Assembly (NCBI GenBank): GCA_031281765.1
Contig: JAITEX010000013.1
Coordinates: 1 to 33,964 of the forward strand
Reading direction: 5' to 3'
From: Eubacteriales Family XIII. Incertae Sedis bacterium
GTDB taxonomy: Bacteria; Bacillota; Clostridia; Peptostreptococcales; Anaerovoracaceae
DNA length: 33,964 nt
Below are positions 28,244 through 33,964 of this stretch, in pieces. A program made the position numbers and the translations under genes. Below the pieces are notes generated by a model. That model did not search any database and was not told the DNA's origin. It saw only the letters and a program-made list of their open reading frames with translations. The number at the start of each line of letters is the position of its first letter. Within the stretch, counting starts at the first letter, position 1.

Positions 28244-29326
28244 ATGACCGCTACGATCAAGCCGCAAAAGGCAATACAGGCAGTTTTGAAGAATGCGCAC
28301 GTGCAGTTTCTCGTCTTTGGCGGGCTGCTCCTGCTGCTGCCCGTCATCGCGGAATCCGGCATAATGAAAATGAGTACGCTTGAAACCCTCGGGTTTGTAT
28401 TGATATATTCCATCGTCTCTATCGGGATGAATCTTCTGCTCGGATATTCCGGGCTCGTATCGCTTGGTACGGCGGGCTTTATGGGGCTCGGGGCCTACCT
28501 CGCGGCATATACCGTTGAAAACCTCTCACTCTCCTTTTGGGTTGCCGTATTTGCGGCTATGGTTATTCCGACGGCCATAGGTCTGGCCGTCGGAGCCATT
28601 TCACTTCGTCTCCGCAATATCTATCTTGCGATAGCGACGCTGTGCATCTCGGAGATACTGATGAAGACCTTTGAACAGCTTGACTGGTTTACGGGGGGCA
28701 CCGCGGGAAAACAGTCGCAGTACCCCACTATCTTTGGCGACAAGTTGGATAGGGGCGGCGTCTTCGTCGTTATCGTCGTCGTCCTCGTGCTTATCATGAT
28801 GCTGACGCACAATATCGTGAACGGACAGATGGGAAGGGCCTTGCACGCCATGCGCTCCAGCGAAGTCGCCGCGCAGGCGATGGGCGTCAATCTCGTAAAA
28901 TACAAGCTCGTCGCGTTTGCCTTAGCCACAGCCTACGCCGGACTTGGCGGCGGCCTGTACCTGTTCTTCCTCAAGAGTTCCTATCCGAGTACGTGGAGTC
29001 TCATGCTTTCCCTGAACGTGATTGCCATGGTGGTCGTCGGCGGGCTGCGGTCCATATTCGGCACCGTGGCAGGCGCCGTTATTATCTGGGGAGTTCCGGA
29101 GCTTGTGTTAAAGAAGCTGCCCGTTATCGGGAGCATCAGCGGGTTGCCGTATATATTCAGCGGCATACTGATTATCGTCGTCATCATGTTTTTCCCGAGA
29201 GGGTTAAAAGGGCTGTTTGATATTATAGTCGACCGTATTCGCCGCCTGAGTAAAAAGAAGGTTTCCGCCGTACCCGGGAAATCCGCGGATACTACGGAGC
29301 CGACAGAACCGGAGGTGCAGCCATAA
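28244..29326 (+). CDS. livM: Branched-chain amino-acid-type ABC transporter permease LivM
   Basis: IYSIVSIGMNLLLGYSGLVSLGTAGFMGLGAYLAAYT...EVAAQAMGVNLVKYKLVAFALATAYAGLGGGLY. The ORF-track start (27923) extends out of frame through livH; ATG at 28244 used. Confidence 0.92.
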   Translation: MTATIKPQKAIQAVLKNAHVQFLVFGGLLLLLPVIAESGIMKMSTLETLGFVLIYSIVSIGMNLLLGYSGLVSLGTAGFMGLGAYLAAYTVENLSLSFWVAVFAAMVIPTAIGLAVGAISLRLRNIYLAIATLCISEILMKTFEQLDWFTGGTAGKQSQYPTIFGDKLDRGGVFVVIVVVLVLIMMLTHNIVNGQMGRALHAMRSSEVAAQAMGVNLVKYKLVAFALATAYAGLGGGLYLFFLKSSYPSTWSLMLSLNVIAMVVVGGLRSIFGTVAGAVIIWGVPELVLKKLPVIGSISGLPYIFSGILIIVVIMFFPRGLKGLFDIIVDRIRRLSKKKVSAVPGKSADTTEPTEPEVQP

Positions 29327-30171
29327 TGGAAAACACGAGAAAAGAAGCGTTGCGTATCGAGAAGCTGTCCATTCAATTCGGTGGGCTTAAGGCGCTCGAC
29401 GACCTCTCGTTCACTGTGTACGAGAATGAGATATTCGGGCTGATAGGACCCAACGGTGCGGGAAAGACCACGGTATTCAACTGTATTACGCAGTTTTACA
29501 AACCGGATGCGGGCCATGTTTTTTTCAACGCCTCTGACGCGCGGCAGCGCGGACATCTGAAGCGTCGTGATTTGCCCGCGGACGGAGAAATGGTCGACCT
29601 CGTCGGCAAACCCGTCCACCGGATCATCCGGTACGGCTTGGTTCGTACGTTCCAGAACGTAGAAGTGATTCCCGAACTCAGCCTGATAGACAATGTTCTG
29701 ATCGGAGCGCATGTGGACTTCAACTCCACGATGTTTGAGCAGGCGCTGCGGTTACCGAGGGCGCGGCGCGAGGAGAAAAAGCATCGCGCACAAGCGGTCA
29801 AAGCTATGGAGTTTCTCGGAATCGCGGATATAAAAGACCAGCTCGCGGGAGGCCAGCCGTACGGTATCTTGAAGAAGATAGAGATGACGCGTACCCTGAT
29901 GTGCGAGCCGCGCTTGATCATCCTTGACGAACCCGCCGCAGGACTCAATAACACGGAGACGGAAGAACTCGCGAAAATCATACACATGATACGCGAAAAC
30001 TACCATTGTACGATACTTTTGGTCGAACACGACATGAGATTGGTCATGGAGGTCTGTGACAGGATCTGCGCGATTTCCTTCGGCAAATTCCTTGCTACCG
30101 GGACGCCCGCGGAGATCCAGAAAGACAAATCGGTTCAGGAAGCATACTTGGGAGAACAGGAAGATGAGTGA
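29326..30171 (+). CDS. livG: ABC transporter ATP-binding protein LivG
   Basis: IFGLIGPNGAGKTTVFNCITQFYKPDAG, LIILDEPAAGLNNTETEEL; TAATG coupling with livM. Confidence 0.93.
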   Translation: MENTRKEALRIEKLSIQFGGLKALDDLSFTVYENEIFGLIGPNGAGKTTVFNCITQFYKPDAGHVFFNASDARQRGHLKRRDLPADGEMVDLVGKPVHRIIRYGLVRTFQNVEVIPELSLIDNVLIGAHVDFNSTMFEQALRLPRARREEKKHRAQAVKAMEFLGIADIKDQLAGGQPYGILKKIEMTRTLMCEPRLIILDEPAAGLNNTETEELAKIIHMIRENYHCTILLVEHDMRLVMEVCDRICAISFGKFLATGTPAEIQKDKSVQEAYLGEQEDE

Positions 30172-30883
30172 TTTGGCACTGAGCATTCGCGGATTGCGCA
30201 TCCGTTACGGGGCTGTCGAAGCTGTCAAGGGCATAGACATAGACGTCTATGAAGGCCAGGTCGTCGCCCTGCTCGGCGCGAACGGCGCGGGCAAGACGTC
30301 CACGCTGCGCAGCATATCCGGGCTTACTCCGGCGGATTCGGGGACGATTTCCTTTTTCGGCGTCGATATTACGCATACCGATGTTGAGAAAATCACCGCA
30401 ATGGGTGTCGTACAATCCCCCGAAGGCCGCCAGATATTCCGCGATTTGACGGTGGAGGAAAACCTCCGCACCGGCGCGTTCCCGCTCAAGAACAAGCGGC
30501 AGGTAGCGGAAAACTTCAAACGTTGCTACCGGTATTTTCCGCGCCTTGAGGAACGCAAATCACAGATGGGCTATACCTTGTCCGGCGGCGAACTCCAGAT
30601 GCTCGCGATTGCGCGCGCGCTGATGAGCAGCCCGCGGCTGCTCCTGCTCGACGAGCCGTCCCTTGGCCTCGCGCCCCTGCTCGTCCGCGATATTTTCAAG
30701 ATCATCGGGGAAATACGCAACGAAGGCGTCACCGTGCTGATTGTCGAGCAGAACGCGCTACAGACCCTGAAAATCGCCGATTACGGCTATGTGCTCGAAA
30801 CGGGCAAGAATAATATTCACGGCCCCGCGAATGAATTGATAAAGGATAAGCGCCTTGTGGAAGCCTACCTCGGCGCCATTTGA
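30164..30883 (+). CDS. livF: ABC transporter ATP-binding protein LivF
   Basis: VVALLGANGAGKTSTLRSISGL, LSGGELQMLAIARALMSSPRLLLLDEPSLGLAPLLV; overlaps livG end. Confidence 0.94.
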   Translation: MSDLALSIRGLRIRYGAVEAVKGIDIDVYEGQVVALLGANGAGKTSTLRSISGLTPADSGTISFFGVDITHTDVEKITAMGVVQSPEGRQIFRDLTVEENLRTGAFPLKNKRQVAENFKRCYRYFPRLEERKSQMGYTLSGGELQMLAIARALMSSPRLLLLDEPSLGLAPLLVRDIFKIIGEIRNEGVTVLIVEQNALQTLKIADYGYVLETGKNNIHGPANELIKDKRLVEAYLGAI

Positions 30884-30984
30884 GGCTCGCGTGTAGTGAC
30901 AAAAGCCCGATAATAAGATTGGGTTTATGTATAGAGTAAAACGGTTACAGTGAGAATTAAGTAAGAAGTTTGAGGAGGATTGAA

Positions 30985-32256
30985 ATGAAAAAGAAATTGT
31001 TAGTGCTCAGCTTGATTGTGGCGCTCGTAGGAACGTCGCTTCTTAGCGCGTGCGGCGGCGACAAATCGTCTGATAGCGACACCCCCGCGGATGGCGGCGA
31101 AACAGCCTATGTGCAGGGAATCACAGACGATGAAGTCATTATTGCCAACAGCGCCGCGACGTCCGGGGCCTATGCGCCGGTAGGCGTCCCCTTTGTTGCG
31201 GGCATAAATGCCTATATCGACATGGTCAATGAAAACGGCGGCATAGACGGACGGAAAATCACGTTCAAACATACCGACGATGAATTTGACCCCGCCAAGG
31301 GCGCGGCCGCATTGACGGAATACGTGGAAGATGAGAAGGTGTTTGCCATCGTCGGACACTTCGGCACGCCGGTCGTTGCGGCGACCATCAACGCGCTGAA
31401 GGACTACGGCATCCCTTCGGTGTATTTCGCGACCGGTATCGGCCAGCTGTACGCTACGGATGCCAAGACCAACGCTGATGGCTACAATATTTTCCCGGTC
31501 CAGCCGATTTATAATACGGAAGGCAAGATCATGGTCGCCTATGCGACGGGTAAGTTCGCGGCCAAGAAAATCGGCATCATCTACACGAACGATGACGCGG
31601 GCATGGATCTCGAAAAAGGGGCAAAGGAACAGATTGAATCGATGACCGGCATCGAACTCGTTGAGGAACAGGTAGCTGCGGGCGCCGCGGACGTTTCTGC
31701 GGCGGTCACCTCCATCAAAAACGCGAACGTTGACTACATCATCGTCGCTTCCATACAGGCCACCATGCCGACCATCGTCAAGGAGCTTGCCGCGCAGAGC
31801 GTCAACAAGGACTGCATCACCACCTATGTCAACGTATCGGACGCGATGAGCAGCGCGGTGCGCGACGACATCAAAGGCAAGTTTGACCTCTACGGCTTAG
31901 GCTGGGTTGCCTACGATACCCCGGAAGCTCAGGAAGCATTGGCCACATACCAATCACGGATCGACAAAGAATACGCGAGCAATCCCTACGCGCAGACCGG
32001 TTGGATAGCGGGGCATTTCTTCGCGGAAGGCCTCCGCAGGCTTGAGGGCAAAGAAGTTACCTGGGAGAGCTACATGAAAGCGCTTGAAGATGGAACTATT
32101 CAGAACCCGTTCGGAGGACAGATCGACTTTTCGAACGGCCAGCGTATCGGTACGCAGGAGATGAACCTGTCCAAAGTGACGGACGTTTCCGATGCCGCGC
32201 CGTTTGGCTGGGAAGCCGTAATACCGTTGACTTCAATGAACGACCTGTTGAAGTAA
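30985..32256 (+). CDS. livK: ABC transporter substrate-binding lipoprotein (LivK/type I periplasmic-binding)
   Basis: MKKKLLVLSLIVALVGTSLLSACGG lipobox; DDEVIIANSAATSGAYAPVGVPFVAGINAYIDMVNENGGIDGRKI; AGGAGG SD. Confidence 0.93.
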   Translation: MKKKLLVLSLIVALVGTSLLSACGGDKSSDSDTPADGGETAYVQGITDDEVIIANSAATSGAYAPVGVPFVAGINAYIDMVNENGGIDGRKITFKHTDDEFDPAKGAAALTEYVEDEKVFAIVGHFGTPVVAATINALKDYGIPSVYFATGIGQLYATDAKTNADGYNIFPVQPIYNTEGKIMVAYATGKFAAKKIGIIYTNDDAGMDLEKGAKEQIESMTGIELVEEQVAAGAADVSAAVTSIKNANVDYIIVASIQATMPTIVKELAAQSVNKDCITTYVNVSDAMSSAVRDDIKGKFDLYGLGWVAYDTPEAQEALATYQSRIDKEYASNPYAQTGWIAGHFFAEGLRRLEGKEVTWESYMKALEDGTIQNPFGGQIDFSNGQRIGTQEMNLSKVTDVSDAAPFGWEAVIPLTSMNDLLK

Positions 32257-32271
32257 TTACCTTTCCATGTC

Positions 32272-32304
32272 AAGGGGGACGCGTCCAAAAGACGCGTCCC
32301 TTTT
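32272..32304 (+). terminator. Rho-independent-type terminator after livK
   Basis: GGGACGCGTC-CAAAA-GACGCGTCCC followed by TTTT; 10-bp perfect stem extended by G:U/A:U pairs. Confidence 0.8.
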
Positions 32305-32332
32305 GACGTTCGTCACACTTTTTATGGCAACA

Positions 32333-32369
32333 CAAAAGGAACACAAAAGGGACGGTTCTTTTTGTGTCA
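32333..32369. repeat. Dispersed 'ACACA..GGGGACG' repeat, copy 4 (opposite orientation to copies 1 and 2)
   Basis: ACACAAAAGGAACACAAAAGGGACGGTTCTTTTTGTGTC. Confidence 0.75.
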
Positions 32370-32406
32370 CTGCGAAGTGAGTTCTGGGATAAAGGAGGAA
32401 AATAGT

Positions 32407-33219
32407 ATGTCTGAACGAGTGATTTCAGGAGTGAACCTTTATTATGAAGACCTCGGCGATCCTGACAGCGCCGACGTCATTGCCTTCTTTAACGGGGTAA
32501 TGGCCTCGACGAACAGCTGGGAGGGTATCTACCCCACCTTTATTGACAAAGGGTTTCGCGTCATCCTGCATGATTTCAAGGGGCAATTGAAGTCGGGGAA
32601 GCCGGAAGGGCCGTACACCTTTGAAGAACACGCGCGGGAAGCGAATGCGCTGTTAGAAAGCCTTGGCGTCACAAAAGCGCATCTTATCGGAACGTCTTAC
32701 GGCGGGGAAGTGGCGATGAAATACGCCGTCTTGTTCCCTGAAGCGGTCTCGACGATCTCCCTGATAGATTCCGTAAGCGAGTTGGACGAGGCGCTGAAAA
32801 GCTTTGTGCTCGGTTGGAAGGTACTCTGCGATACGAACGACGGAACAGTCTTTTTCAAAGGGATGGCGCCGAGTATCTACGGACCTGTTTTCATGGACAA
32901 GGAGCGGGAATTTCTTGAAGAGAGAGCGCTCGCCTTTGGAAAGGTGTCTCCCGATTATTTCACGGGGCAGAAATATCTGTACGATACCTTTGCGAACGAC
33001 GTGACCATGACGGACGACCTTCCGAAAATCAGTTGCCCGGCGCTCGTTCTCTGTGGAGAGGACGACATCCTGAAAAGACCGAAATTCTCCAGAATCATAG
33101 CGGAGCGAATCCCCTCGTCCGAGTACCTGCTTATACCGGATTGCGGGCACGTGGCTATCCTCGAAAAGCCCCGCGAACTAACCTCCGCGATACTGGGGTT
33201 CATCTTGAAGAATAGCTGA
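32407..33219 (+). CDS. Alpha/beta hydrolase (paralogue B)
   Basis: LIGTSYGGEVAMKYA, CGEDDILKRP, PDCGHVAILEKP; N-terminal VNLYYEDLGD resembles IYYEDTGE of the protein at 23780. Confidence 0.9.
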   Translation: MSERVISGVNLYYEDLGDPDSADVIAFFNGVMASTNSWEGIYPTFIDKGFRVILHDFKGQLKSGKPEGPYTFEEHAREANALLESLGVTKAHLIGTSYGGEVAMKYAVLFPEAVSTISLIDSVSELDEALKSFVLGWKVLCDTNDGTVFFKGMAPSIYGPVFMDKEREFLEERALAFGKVSPDYFTGQKYLYDTFANDVTMTDDLPKISCPALVLCGEDDILKRPKFSRIIAERIPSSEYLLIPDCGHVAILEKPRELTSAILGFILKNS

Positions 33220-33243
33220 GGGAACGGGAATACATTAAAACAA

Positions 33244-33269
33244 GGCCGCGCGGTGACCGCCGCGCGGCC
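33244..33269 (+). terminator. Strong GC hairpin downstream of hydrolase B (possible terminator, no U-tract)
   Basis: GGCCGCGCGG-TGACCG-CCGCGCGGCC (10-bp perfect stem). Confidence 0.5.
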
Positions 33270-33329
33270 CGACACAAAGCGCGGCAACAGGTATCTATGA
33301 AAATCCAAAAAGCCGCCAGAAAATTATTG

Positions 33330-33359
33330 TTGACATAGGAATATTCACCATGTTATAAT
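33330..33359 (+). promoter_or_regulatory. Consensus sigma-A-type promoter for the Rpn-family gene
   Basis: TTGACA (33330-33335), 18 nt, TATAAT (33354-33359). Confidence 0.75.
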
Positions 33360-33398
33360 ATCCCATCAATTGCACTGATGCACTAAGGGGAATTTGAC

Positions 33399-33964
33399 AT
33401 GGGACCATATGCGGAGCCGGAGCGCGAGTACAAAAACAACGTGTTTATCGATTATATAGGGACAAAGGACCGGCTTATCGAAGTCTACAACGCCATTCGC
33501 GGCACGGACTACCCGAAGGACACGGACATAGAAATCAATACGCTGAAGAATGTGCTCTATCGGTTTATCCAAAATGATATTTCATTTGTGATAGACGGGA
33601 AGCTCGTCGTTTTGATAGAGCACCAGAGTACGATAAACGACAATATGCCCATACGGATGCTCGAATATATCGCGAAGATATATGAGCAGATGATAGAGGG
33701 CGACGCCTATTACCGGAAGAACCGAATCATGCTGCCGCGGCCGGAGTTTATCGTGCTCTATAACGGGAAAGAGAAATATGACGAGCGGAAGGTGTTGAAG
33801 CTCTCATCATTATACGCGGACGGCGGTAACGGTGATGATTTGGAGCTGAACGTGACGGTATACAACATTAATTCCGGGATGAACAGGGATATGCTCGCGC
33901 GGGCCAAGGCGCTGAACGATTACGCGACGCTCATAGCGAAGGTGCGTGAGTTCGAGGAAATGAC
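33399..33964 (+). CDS. Rpn family recombination-promoting nuclease/putative transposase (PD-(D/E)XK), C-terminus off window
   Basis: KNNVFIDYIGTKDRLIEVYNAIRGTDYPKDTDIEINTL...DISFVIDGKLVVLIEHQSTINDNMPIRMLEYIAKIYEQM; no stop in window so absent from the ORF track. Confidence 0.85.
   Translation, partial: MGPYAEPEREYKNNVFIDYIGTKDRLIEVYNAIRGTDYPKDTDIEINTLKNVLYRFIQNDISFVIDGKLVVLIEHQSTINDNMPIRMLEYIAKIYEQMIEGDAYYRKNRIMLPRPEFIVLYNGKEKYDERKVLKLSSLYADGGNGDDLELNVTVYNINSGMNRDMLARAKALNDYATLIAKVREFEEM

Noticed and set aside
1-33964. CRISPR array, tRNA or rRNA genes, prophage genes
   Set aside because: No regularly spaced direct repeats, no cloverleaf or rRNA-like segments, and no phage structural or integrase genes recognised by reading.

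Overview
33.96-kb chromosomal window from an anaerobic Firmicutes/Clostridia-like bacterium (inferred from gene content), centred on the replication origin. Left arm, all minus strand: mnmE (partial), jag, yidC, yidD, rnpA, rpmH, dnaN, dnaA. A DnaA-box-rich origin follows, then recF, a DNRLRE/papain-like lipoprotein, gyrB, gyrA, an STAS / anti-sigma kinase / sigma-B-F type module and trpS on the plus strand. The dnaN-dnaA block is inverted relative to the canonical rpmH<- ->dnaA-dnaN-recF order. Beyond this lie PAP2, PlsC and a nucleotidyltransferase, a LiaF-like/LytTR pair, and a SCIFF (ranthipeptide) precursor overlapping its radical-SAM maturase. Next come a TetR regulator, a 163-bp MITE-like inverted-repeat element, and two divergent operons: KASIII-like / CoA-transferase / alpha-beta hydrolase / FabG-like SDR, versus LivHMGF-LivK plus a second alpha-beta hydrolase. 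The window ends in an Rpn-family nuclease gene. Best candidates for something undescribed: (1) the divergent transport/CoA-metabolism locus, whose two promoters each carry a TGACA-N4-TGTCA operator exactly 11 nt downstream of an identical TATACT -10 box; (2) a dispersed 'ACACAAxxGGGACG' repeat family, one copy of which lies in frame inside the SCIFF maturase; (3) the inverted dnaA-dnaN origin arrangement; (4) the DNRLRE + Cys/His lipoprotein. All calls come from reading sequence and motifs; no database search was run.
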